6,325 nucleotides of DNA from an uncultured Chlorobiota bacterium (lineage in GTDB: Bacteria; Bacteroidota; Kapaibacteriia; OLB7): NCBI GenBank assembly GCA_946481475.1, contig CAMLOB010000256.1, positions 1 to 6,325 of the forward strand. Direction: 5' to 3'. Shown in pieces: positions 1-5,652 of this stretch. The first letter of the stretch is position 1. Each line of letters opens with the position of its first letter. Both the position numbers and the translations under genes were made by a program. The notes under the pieces were generated by a model. It did not search any database, was not told the DNA's origin, and worked only from the letters and a program-made list of their open reading frames with translations.

Positions 1-1186
1 AGAATCCTGCAATGCCGATGCCGAGGACAAATGGATTTGACCGGTATCGCCAGAGACCGTAGAGGCCGAGCAGCAGGACAAGAATTCCCATATAGTGGCC
101 GGCATCGGTGAAGGGAGCTTCCGCATTTCCCCAGTAGGTCGGAATCGGTTCGTCCGGGAGACCGGCAACGTCCAGTTCCAGTTTGCCGAAACCGAAATAC
201 GTCGGTACGATATAGGTAAAAGTCTCGTCGACATCGTACGACCAGCCCGTCGCATACTTGTAGGGATCCTGCATGGTCTCCTCAAGAATCGGATCGGCCC
301 CTCGTGTGGAGTATTCGTTGTACTCAAGCGTCACGGCAAACCGGTCCCATCCCATCCCGACGGCAAAAATTCCCGCAGCCAGACCGACCAGAGCGGCCCG
401 GACTATTCCGGGTGTCTTTCCATTCTTCCGGACAAGCGACGTGATCAGCTCGGTCAGTAGCCAGATACCGACCAGACAGGCGCCGTAGAAGGCGGTCTGC
501 GGATGGGCCGATTCCACCAGATAGTGAATCGCGAGGATCAGAAGTCCGGCGTAGAGATAGCTCCACCTGTCGATCAGTCTGTCGGCAAAGAGGATGATCC
601 AGGGGAGAAAGGCCAGGACCATCGGTTTTGTGTTGTGGCCGATCATCACCCAGACGATAATCCACGTGCTGAAGATCGTGGCGAAGGCCGAGAAGAAGGC
701 GACCGGTCGCGACAATCCTTTCCACCTGAGAAGGAAGAAGACGCCGAGACCGAGGAGGACGTAATAGAACAGAACCCGCATGATATCCTGATTCAGGAAA
801 CTGAAGACGTTCTGCACGATATGCAGCGCGGCCATCGTCAGGTCCCAGTTCCTGTCGCCGGTCACCATGTAGGCCGCAACACCCGGCATTCCACTGAACA
901 TGTACGGCATCCACTGGGGAGACTCCCCTTTGTCCGACATATCGCCCAGATACGTCCGGTAGCTCTCCCAGGAAATGTTGTCGTTTGCGTTGAAGTACTC
1001 TCCGCTGAAGATCGGTCCGCCGAAGAAGACCAGAAGCGAGAGGAGAAGCAGCACCGACCAGGCAAGCGACCGATACTTCTCGGGAATGAAGCCGAGGAGT
1101 TCCTTCTCCGGTGGAGCGGTTCGGGGTGTTGCCGATGCCTGTCGTCGGGACCGTTGCGGTTGACCGGGTTTGCGAGTCTCAGCCAT
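1..1186 (-). CDS. YfhO-like polytopic membrane protein, C-terminus cut by window edge
   Basis: The reading frame is open from an ATG at 1186 to the left edge, giving 395 visible residues and no stop. An in-frame TAA at 1204-1202 with no other ATG between fixes the start. The protein begins with about 38 basic, proline-rich residues, probably cytoplasmic. Hydrophobic helices follow at about 41-58, 136-153, 161-180, 188-202, 210-224, 232-250, 264-279 and 363-378. Loop motifs are WMPYMFSGMPG (92-102), GHNTKP (183-188) and an HPQ (228-230). From memory, these resemble the large YfhO-type membrane proteins of Bacteroidota and relatives, which are GT-C-like and usually about 800 residues or more, so roughly half would be missing here. 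Some YfhO proteins act in glycosylation of cell-wall or lipid-linked polymers; the substrate here is unknown. It is the last visible gene of the leftward cluster, 68 bases after the LURP-one-like gene, and has no visible Shine-Dalgarno. Alternative: another GT-C/ArnT-like transferase. Confidence 0.85.
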   Translation of the reverse strand, partial: MAETRKPGQPQRSRRQASATPRTAPPEKELLGFIPEKYRSLAWSVLLLLSLLVFFGGPIFSGEYFNANDNISWESYRTYLGDMSDKGESPQWMPYMFSGMPGVAAYMVTGDRNWDLTMAALHIVQNVFSFLNQDIMRVLFYYVLLGLGVFFLLRWKGLSRPVAFFSAFATIFSTWIIVWVMIGHNTKPMVLAFLPWIILFADRLIDRWSYLYAGLLILAIHYLVESAHPQTAFYGACLVGIWLLTELITSLVRKNGKTPGIVRAALVGLAAGIFAVGMGWDRFAVTLEYNEYSTRGADPILEETMQDPYKYATGWSYDVDETFTYIVPTYFGFGKLELDVAGLPDEPIPTYWGNAEAPFTDAGHYMGILVLLLGLYGLWRYRSNPFVLGIGIAGF

Positions 1187-1191
1187 GAATG

Positions 1192-1226
1192 GATTTCGGG
1201 TTTACGATTTCGGATTTACGATTCTC
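1192..1226. repeat. 7-bp periodic intergenic tract
   Basis: Five consecutive 7-base units fill half of the gap between two genes. GATTTCG at 1192-1198 recurs exactly at 1206-1212. GGTTTAC (1199-1205) and GATTTAC (1213-1219) differ by one base, and GATTCTC (1220-1226) is a degenerate fifth unit. Seen as a 14-base unit, there are two copies with one mismatch. Similar 7-base tracts (on the other strand, ATCCGAA-type units) are familiar from intergenic DNA of many environmental bacteria; their role is not established. Confidence 0.75.
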
Positions 1227-1254
1227 GAATTGTCTTGCAAAGATAGTATCGCGA

Positions 1255-1830
1255 CTAATTCTGCCGTCCTTCAATAGCTGCCAGAAGAATGCCTCCGGCA
1301 AGTCCGATGATTCTGTCGAAGGCGTTTGCATCGGAGGTGAAGGAGACGTCGAGTTTGTAGATGAAGGGATTGAAGTGCTGTTTGTATTGGCAGATCTCAC
1401 TCCCGGCCACCCGGGCAACGAACTGCTGCGGGATCAGATTGGTCAGGAAACGGCGGAGAAAGGCCATCATGCCGCTGTCCTCAAGAATCTCGCCGACTTC
1501 GTTGTCGTCGGCATCCATGATGATCCAGTGATCGCGGAACATCGATCCCCATCCCTTGCGGCGGAGTGCCCCGACCTTCTGGTCGTTCACCGAGTCGATC
1601 ACGTCGTAGGCCGCCGCAAAGTCGATGATGTTCCGGGCCTGTATCCAGAGAATCTCCTCGCTCATCGACTCGTCCGAATAGAGGCGGATGTCCTCACGAA
1701 TCTTGAACGCTTTCTGCTTTGAATAGAAGATCAGTTCGCCGTCCGGTCCGAAGATGTGGAATGCGCCGCCGACAAGTTTCAGCACTTTCCGTCTGATCGT
1801 GTAGCTGTCGAGTTGAAATCGTTCAAGCAT
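1255..1830 (-). CDS. LURP-one-related / phospholipid scramblase-like (tubby-fold) protein
   Basis: This 191-residue protein runs from ATG 1830 to TAG at 1257-1255. Residues 3-50 read as alternating beta strands with the family-like stretches VGGAFHIFGPDGELIFYSKQK (split by a turn at GPDG) and KAFKIREDIRLY. A second set of strands covers 64-116 (IQARNIIDFAAAYDVID, then a DHWIIMDADDNEVGEI repeat-like strand pair). The end is a hydrophobic helix, IIGLAGGILLAAIEGRQ (174-190), which in tubby/LURP-one folds is the helix buried in the beta barrel. This matches the LOR/scramblase-like family (YxjI type), whose bacterial members have no settled function; membrane or lipid association is inferred from plant and animal relatives. 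There is no signal peptide, so it is probably cytoplasmic. It lies between a glycosyltransferase and a polytopic membrane protein in the same direction. No clear ribosome binding site is seen. Confidence 0.85.
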   Translation of the reverse strand: MLERFQLDSYTIRRKVLKLVGGAFHIFGPDGELIFYSKQKAFKIREDIRLYSDESMSEEILWIQARNIIDFAAAYDVIDSVNDQKVGALRRKGWGSMFRDHWIIMDADDNEVGEILEDSGMMAFLRRFLTNLIPQQFVARVAGSEICQYKQHFNPFIYKLDVSFTSDANAFDRIIGLAGGILLAAIEGRQN

Positions 1831-1911
1831 TGTCGTAATGGTTATTGAAATGGACTCTTACTCTTCAGTGTGCGTATCTGTCGGAGACCTGTGCCGGATG
1901 GTTCGAAGCAT

Positions 1912-3261
1912 TCAGACTCGCTCGGAAGTTCTCCGTTCCTTTTCCGTTACCAGTCCGTCCAGCAGACCGGCCAGCTCGCCCGTCACATGCTTTCGTTCAT
2001 ACCGGTTGATTGCCTCTCTGTTCGGCGTCACCGACGATGTCCCGTTGATATAGTCGTGATAGAGCGTCAGAAACGCTTCGGCGATCTTCTCTCGGTTCGA
2101 TTGATGGGCCACAAAGCCTGCGCCGGTCTCGGCCACAAGATCGGCAATTGCTCCTTCCTCCGGCGCGATTGCGATCAACGGCTTCAGTGTGCCGATATAT
2201 TCATAGACTTTTCCCGGCACGATCTCGGCGCTGTCGGCGGTCGTGTCAACGACCAGGAGAAGAGCGTCGGAGAGGAAAAGGCGGCGGATGCTCTCGGAGT
2301 GGGGCATGTAGCCCTGCACGTCGATCACATCCTGCGTACTGAAGGAGCGGAACATCCGGTGGACCTCGTCGCCGAAGCGGCCGATGAACTGCAGGCGGAT
2401 CATCTCCGGATCGACCTCGCCGCCGCGGATCAGCGACTCGACCGCATCGAGAAACTCGCGCGGGGTGCGGAGTCCGTACATCGAACCGGTATAAGTCACG
2501 GTAAATCGTTTGTCCTTCCGTTCGGATTTCTCCACATCGGGAAAATCGTTGCTGTCGAAACCGTTCGGCAGGTGGCGGAACTTCTTCCGGTCGAGTTCGG
2601 GATATTTTCCGAGTGCATCCTCGGCGATCCCTTTCCAGGCGACGTCGACCAGATCGGCTTCGGTGAAGACCGAGCGTTCCATCTTTCTGTCGATTGCAGC
2701 CGGAACAGCCCAGCGGTCGGGCGTGGTCAGGAAGCCGGTCCACGGATCACGAAACCCGGCAATCCAGGGGAGGCCGGTCTTCCGCTTCAGATCGCGTGCG
2801 ATCAGCGAACAGGTGTAGGGGGGAGAGGAACTGTAGATCGCTTCGATTTTCTCCTCTGCGATCACCCGTAATCCTTCACTGACTCCATATCTCCGCCATC
2901 CCATCCGTGCGTCCGGAATGAAGAAAGTGGCCCGGATGAACTCAGAGATCCGCTCGCTCAGCGGAATCTTCGATCCCTTTTCCCGGAGCGTGTTCACGTC
3001 GATCCCGTCACTCTTCTTCTTGCCGGTCAGTTTCCGGTACAGATCGTACGGCTCGAAAATATCGGTCCGGCAGACCCTCACATCTTCCGGGATCACCTCC
3101 AGCAACGACTCGTCACGCGCCGGAAACGTTCCGTCGCGGACGGTCAGCACAACCGGCTCCCAGTTGAAATCGCGCAGATACTGCACGAACTTCAGCACCC
3201 GTTGCACGCCGGGACCGCCGGACGGAGGAAAATAGTATGCTACGATCAGGACTTTGCGCAT
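1912..3261 (-). CDS. GT4-family glycosyltransferase (GT-B fold)
   Basis: This 449-residue protein probably transfers a sugar from a nucleotide-sugar donor during envelope or extracellular polysaccharide assembly; donor and acceptor cannot be told. The N-terminal Rossmann half opens with RKVLIVAYYFPPSGGPGVQR (2-21), the glycine-rich acceptor loop, and carries IAGFRDPWTG (167-176), typical of this subgroup. The C-terminal half starts near 253 (FTVTYTGSMYG) after LPNGFD (231-236). It contains the donor-site EX7E motif, E346 and E354, inside EIVPGKVYEYIGTLKPLIAI. There is no signal peptide, so it is cytoplasmic or membrane-peripheral. I chose ATG 3261 because the protein then begins directly at the first beta strand. 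A TTG at 3297 would add 12 unlikely residues and lies inside an intergenic repeat. The gene follows the DoxX gene by 59 bases and precedes the LURP-one-like gene by 81, consistent with co-transcription. Confidence 0.95.
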   Translation of the reverse strand: MRKVLIVAYYFPPSGGPGVQRVLKFVQYLRDFNWEPVVLTVRDGTFPARDESLLEVIPEDVRVCRTDIFEPYDLYRKLTGKKKSDGIDVNTLREKGSKIPLSERISEFIRATFFIPDARMGWRRYGVSEGLRVIAEEKIEAIYSSSPPYTCSLIARDLKRKTGLPWIAGFRDPWTGFLTTPDRWAVPAAIDRKMERSVFTEADLVDVAWKGIAEDALGKYPELDRKKFRHLPNGFDSNDFPDVEKSERKDKRFTVTYTGSMYGLRTPREFLDAVESLIRGGEVDPEMIRLQFIGRFGDEVHRMFRSFSTQDVIDVQGYMPHSESIRRLFLSDALLLVVDTTADSAEIVPGKVYEYIGTLKPLIAIAPEEGAIADLVAETGAGFVAHQSNREKIAEAFLTLYHDYINGTSSVTPNREAINRYERKHVTGELAGLLDGLVTEKERRTSERV

Positions 3262-3291
3262 CAGGGGCGGAAGATACGGCGATCGGGGCGA

Positions 3292-3304
3292 ATTCAACGA
3301 TTTA
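3292..3304. repeat. 13-bp intergenic repeat, copy 1
   Basis: ATTCAACGATTTA here is identical to 3905-3917. Both copies lie in gaps between genes, this one between the DoxX gene and the glycosyltransferase gene. Chance identity of 13 bases between two short gaps is unlikely. The copy overlaps the alternative TTG start (3297) of the glycosyltransferase, which argues against that start. Confidence 0.7.
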
Positions 3305-3320
3305 CCCGGAGCCGGAGAAA

Positions 3321-3755
3321 TTAGTTATGGTCGCGGTGGCCGAACAGTACTCTGTCAAGGGCGGCCTTTCCGGGGCCGGCGATCAGGACCACGACCGCCA
3401 TCACCAGATAGGTCAGAGCCAGTTCTTTTTTTCCGAACGGATCGTCCAGGTGACGGATGAAGCCGGCAACGAACATCGTGCAGAAGACCAGGAAGGCGGC
3501 CGGTCGTGTGAAAAGACCCAGGATCAGGAGGATGCCTCCGCCGAACTCACTGAGGGCTGCGCTCCAGGCGAAGAACTCGGGGAGAGGAAAACCCATCGAG
3601 GCGACCCGTTCGGTCAGTTTGCCGACTCCTCCGAAGACCTTGCCCCATCCGTGAACGACCATCATACTGCCGAGCCAGACGCGCAGCAGAAGGATAGCAT
3701 AATCGCGCGACCAGGAACGGCTGAGGAACAGAGCAAGTCCGGATTGATTGTTCAT
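3321..3755 (-). CDS. DoxX-family integral membrane protein
   Basis: This 144-residue protein has the usual length and four-helix plan of the DoxX family: helices at about 20-37, 62-81, 85-100 and 113-128. Family-type stretches are LLLRVWLGSMMVVHGWGKVFGG (22-43, helix 1 with its HGWGK end), E70 with GGGILLILGLFTRPAA (72-87), and GKKELALTYLVMAVVVLIAGPGK (108-130). DoxX proteins sit in the inner membrane. They are linked variously to quinol or thiosulfate oxidation and to redox or oxidative-stress responses, but most members have no proven activity and nothing here narrows it. It is the first gene of the leftward cluster and diverges from fumC across about 300 bases. The start is ATG 3755; no Shine-Dalgarno is seen. 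The stop is TAA at 3323-3321. Confidence 0.93.
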   Translation of the reverse strand: MNNQSGLALFLSRSWSRDYAILLLRVWLGSMMVVHGWGKVFGGVGKLTERVASMGFPLPEFFAWSAALSEFGGGILLILGLFTRPAAFLVFCTMFVAGFIRHLDDPFGKKELALTYLVMAVVVLIAGPGKAALDRVLFGHRDHN

Positions 3756-3770
3756 GTTATACGTGAATTG

Positions 3771-3799
3771 AATGGATTGTTGAATTGGTTGAAAGTCAA
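3771..3799 (-). promoter_or_regulatory. Tentative promoter for the leftward DoxX-led cluster
   Basis: Read on the minus strand, TTGACT (3799-3794) is a near-consensus -35 box for a sigma-70-type factor. Seventeen bases on lies TCCATT (3776-3771), a poor -10 box. The position, 16-44 bases upstream of the DoxX start at 3755, is right for a promoter, but the weak -10 and the repeat-rich context make this only a candidate. Confidence 0.2.
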
Positions 3800-3815
3800 G
3801 AGGGAAGGGTGAGTG

Positions 3816-3846
3816 TTAATAGTTCAGTAGTTCAATAGTTGAGGGG
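3816..3846. repeat. 8-bp periodic tract, left arm
   Basis: Units TTAATAG (3816-3822), TTCAGTAG (3823-3830), TTCAATAG (3831-3838) and TTGAGGGG (3839-3846) keep an 8-base period with decay at both ends. The repeated core is TAGTTC. The tract is read on the plus strand; a related tract at 3905-3938 reads best on the minus strand, giving a loose inverted arrangement. Confidence 0.6.
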
Positions 3847-3904
3847 ATAGCGGCGATGTACAACTCAGGGCGACCTTCCGGTGAAGATGTACTCCCTCAT
3901 CACC

Positions 3905-3938
3905 ATTCAACGATTTAACTACCCAACTACTTCCAACC
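3905..3938. repeat. 8-bp periodic tract, right arm, with copy 2 of the 13-bp repeat
   Basis: The tract starts with ATTCAACGATTTA (3905-3917), identical to 3292-3304. It continues with 8-base units TTAACTAC (3915-3922), CCAACTAC (3923-3930) and TTCCAACC (3931-3938). On the minus strand the units contain GTAGTT, the same core word as the tract at 3816-3846, so the two tracts face each other across about 58 bases. Confidence 0.6.
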
Positions 3939-3952
3939 CCGCCTCCCCCGCT

Positions 3953-3963
3953 TACATAATGTA
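3953..3963. promoter_or_regulatory. Palindrome TACATAATGTA, possible operator
   Basis: TACAT (3953-3957) and ATGTA (3959-3963) form a perfect 5-bp dyad around one central A, 91 bases upstream of fumC. The word ATGTAC at its right side (3959-3964) also occurs at 3856-3861 and 3887-3892. A regulator site is possible, but an 11-base palindrome in 300 bases can arise by chance. Confidence 0.25.
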
Positions 3964-4039
3964 CGCGCATAATCGTTCCGCTCTCCTGAATTTGCGATCA
4001 CTTCATTCGCATAAACATTACCGACAACATCAGAATCAG

Positions 4040-4047
4040 AGAGGAAG
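4040..4047 (+). promoter_or_regulatory. Ribosome binding site of fumC
   Basis: AGAGGAAG contains GAGG, complementary to the 3' end of 16S rRNA. It ends 6 bases before the ATG at 4054, and GAGG itself ends 9 bases before it. It supports the chosen fumC start. Confidence 0.65.
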
Positions 4048-4053
4048 ACGTTC

Positions 4054-5433
4054 ATGGAATACCGGATCGAACGGGACACGATGGGGGAGATGCAGGTCCC
4101 CGCCGACAAATATTACGGGGCACAGACGGCCCGCTCCCTTCAGAATTTCAACATCGGCGGAGATCGTTTCCCGCGCGAGATGATCCGTGCTCTCGGCATC
4201 CTGAAGAAGGCGGCTGCATTGGGGAATGCCGAGTTGGGACGGTTGGAGCGGGAGAAGGCCGATCTGATTGTCCGGGCGGCTGACGAGGTGATTGAAGGGA
4301 AGCTTGACGACCATTTCCCGCTGGTCGTCTGGCAGACCGGAAGCGGTACGCAGACGAACATGAACAGCAACGAGGTGATCGCCAACCGGGCGATCGAGAT
4401 TGCCGGAGGAGAGCTCGGCTCGAAGGAGCCGATCCATCCGAACGACGATGTCAACCGGGGACAATCCTCGAACGATACCTTCCCGACCGCCATGCACATC
4501 GCCGCCGCCGAGCAGATCGTCCGTCATCTCCTTCCCCGCGTCGAGGGACTGCGCGATACGCTGCGGCAAAAGAGTGAGGAGTTCGACGATGTCGTCAAGA
4601 TCGGGCGCACACATCTGATGGACGCCACTCCGCTGACGCTGGGGCAGGAGATCTCCGGCTGGGTGCAGCAACTCGACAACGGCATCGAGCGGATCAGGCA
4701 GGGGCTGGAGGGACTGTACGATCTGGCGCTCGGGGGGACGGCTGTCGGGACCGGACTGAACACGCATCCGGAGTTTGCGGTGACGGCTGCCGCAAGGATT
4801 GCCGAGATCAGTGGTCTGCCGTTCCGTTCGGCTCCGAACAAGTTTGAATCCCTGGCCGCCCACGACGCGATCGTCTTTGCCTCCGGAGCCCTGAAGACGC
4901 TTGCATGCTCCCTGATGAAGATCGCCAACGACATCCGCTGGCTTGCCTCCGGACCGAGAAGCGGTATCGGCGAGATCATCATACCGGCGAACGAGCCGGG
5001 GAGCTCGATCATGCCGGGGAAGGTGAATCCGACACAATCCGAGGCGATGACGATGGTCTGCGCCCAGGTGATCGGCAACGACGCGGCGATCACCGTCGGG
5101 GGGATGTCGGGGAACTTCGAGCTGAACGTCTTCAAGCCGGTGATGATCTTCAACCTGCTGAACTCGATCCGTCTCCTCGGCGACGCATGCGACAGCTTCA
5201 ATAAAAACTGCGCCGTCGGCATCGAGCCGGACCGTGAGGGGATCCGGAAGCATCTGGAGAATTCATTGATGCTGGTAACGGCTCTGAACCCCCATATCGG
5301 CTACGACAACGCGGCGAAGATCGCCAAGAAGGCCCATGCCGAGGGGAAGACGCTGAAGCTTGCCGCCCTTGAACTTGAACTGCTGAGCGAGGAAGAGTTC
5401 GAGCGTCTTGTCAGGCCGGACGAGATGGTGTGA
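4054..5433 (+). CDS. fumC: Class II fumarate hydratase (fumarase C)
   Basis: FumC interconverts fumarate and L-malate in the TCA cycle. It is a cytoplasmic, iron-free, oxygen-stable homotetramer of the aspartase/fumarase superfamily. The protein has 459 residues, close to the usual 460-470. Visible motifs in order are GSGTQTNMN (96-104, substrate loop), HPND (128-131, with the second-site histidine H128), SSND (138-141), [10 protein letters not shown] (184-193, with H187 matching the active-site histidine), and the family signature [11 protein letters not shown] (316-326, with S318 as the catalytic serine by alignment with E. coli FumC). [15 protein letters not shown] points to fumarase and not to aspartase, which has PAKVNP. 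All key residues are present, so an active enzyme is expected. The start is ATG 4054 with a GAGG site upstream. A strong terminator follows, and the gene seems to be transcribed alone. Confidence 0.98.
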   Translation: MEYRIERDTMGEMQVPADKYYGAQTARSLQNFNIGGDRFPREMIRALGILKKAAALGNAELGRLEREKADLIVRAADEVIEGKLDDHFPLVVWQTGSGTQTNMNSNEVIANRAIEIAGGELGSKEPIHPNDDVNRGQSSNDTFPTAMHIAAAEQIVRHLLPRVEGLRDTLRQKSEEFDDVVKIGRTHLMDATPLTLGQEISGWVQQLDNGIERIRQGLEGLYDLALGGTAVGTGLNTHPEFAVTAAARIAEISGLPFRSAPNKFESLAAHDAIVFASGALKTLACSLMKIANDIRWLASGPRSGIGEIIIPANEPGSSIMPGKVNPTQSEAMTMVCAQVIGNDAAITVGGMSGNFELNVFKPVMIFNLLNSIRLLGDACDSFNKNCAVGIEPDREGIRKHLENSLMLVTALNPHIGYDNAAKIAKKAHAEGKTLKLAALELELLSEEEFERLVRPDEMV

Positions 5434-5477
5434 TGCAGGGGATCGGCCTTTTGCCGGAGATCGGATGAGCAGACCTG

Positions 5478-5527
5478 AAACTTGCCGCACGTCCCGATTG
5501 TTTGTCAGTCGGGACGTGCGGCGTTTT
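5478..5527 (+). terminator. Strong intrinsic terminator after fumC
   Basis: GCCGCACGTCCCGA (5484-5497) pairs perfectly with TCGGGACGTGCGGC (5509-5522). The stem can continue inward by three more pairs (one G-U) to a 5-base loop at 5501-5505. The stem is followed by GTTTT (5523-5527). An AAAC at 5478-5481 can pair with GTTT at 5523-5526 across a two-base bulge, so on the minus strand the hairpin also ends in a short T-run. It begins about 45 bases after the fumC stop and isolates fumC from the downstream gene. Confidence 0.88.
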
Positions 5528-5604
5528 GCACAGGGGATATCGTGTCGGAGGGGGACTCTGATGGAAGGACCCTGTCCGTTGCGCCGTCCTAATCATTATC
5601 TTTC

Positions 5605-5630
5605 TGACCTGACATCAGCGAAAAAGGTCA
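5605..5630. promoter_or_regulatory. Inverted repeat in the leader of the DUF4397 gene
   Basis: TGACCT (5605-5610) and AGGTCA (5625-5630) form a perfect 6-bp dyad with 14 bases between, ending 22 bases before the ATG at 5653. It could be an operator or a leader hairpin. Just upstream, TTG (5579-5581) with TATCTTTC (5597-5604) is a loose match to the Bacteroidota promoter form TTTG/TAnnTTTG, but the spacing is short. Both readings are weak. Confidence 0.25.
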
Positions 5631-5642
5631 TCCATCAATATT

Positions 5643-5646
5643 GAGG
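5643..5646 (+). promoter_or_regulatory. Ribosome binding site of the DUF4397 gene
   Basis: GAGG lies 6 bases before the ATG at 5653, an ordinary Shine-Dalgarno spacing, and supports that start. Confidence 0.6.
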
Positions 5647-5652
5647 AATACC

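Larger units (their letters stand above)
3756..4053. other. Divergent intergenic region between DoxX gene and fumC
   Basis: These 298 bases hold no credible gene. They must carry the promoters for the leftward cluster and for fumC. Visible content, left to right: a tract rich in ATTCAA-type words on the minus strand (about 3760-3790); an 8-bp periodic tract (3816-3846); a unique segment with GATGTAC at 3855-3861 and 3886-3892, 31 bases apart; a second 8-bp tract in roughly inverted orientation (3905-3938); a small palindrome (3953-3963); CATAAT at 3955-3960 and again at 3968-3973; and a purine-rich ribosome binding site for fumC. A weak fumC promoter could lie at TTTG (3991-3994) with TAAACATT (4012-4019), but the match to known promoter forms is poor. 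Confidence 0.8.

Noticed and set aside
503..1246. Plus-strand open frame of 247 codons near the left end
   Set aside because: It is antisense to the YfhO-like gene. Its product is a highly charged low-complexity sequence, and its end runs through the 7-bp repeat tract.
1870..2871. Plus-strand open frame of 333 codons opposite the glycosyltransferase
   Set aside because: The minus-strand frame shows a complete GT4 protein with an EX7E motif. The plus-strand translation has no domain-like pattern and ends arbitrarily inside the gene.
3262..3297. Upstream TTG start for the glycosyltransferase
   Set aside because: It would add 12 residues before a perfect GT-B start strand, uses a rarer start codon, has no ribosome binding site, and falls within a dispersed intergenic repeat.
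3237..3812. Plus-strand open frame of 191 codons opposite the DoxX gene
   Set aside because: The DoxX frame has four clean helices and family motifs, whereas this frame is charged, has no domain and runs into the repeat-rich gap.
3816..3938. CRISPR array
   Set aside because: The repeated units are 8 bases long, degenerate and back to back with no spacers, which does not fit a CRISPR array.
4036..5253. Long open frame (405 codons) antisense to fumC
   Set aside because: It lies wholly opposite a gene with all fumarase motifs. Its translation is rich in Arg, Asp, His and Pro with no recognisable domain, the usual signature of an antisense shadow in GC-rich DNA.
5444..5456. Small hairpin CGGC/GCCG just after the fumC stop as a terminator
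   Set aside because: Only four pairs, and no T-run follows. The much stronger hairpin at 5484-5522 explains termination.
5530..5575. Large hairpin ACAGGG/CCCTGT in the DUF4397 leader as a riboswitch
   Set aside because: Only six pairs close a 34-base loop, with no known riboswitch core and no second supporting stem; chance pairing is likely.
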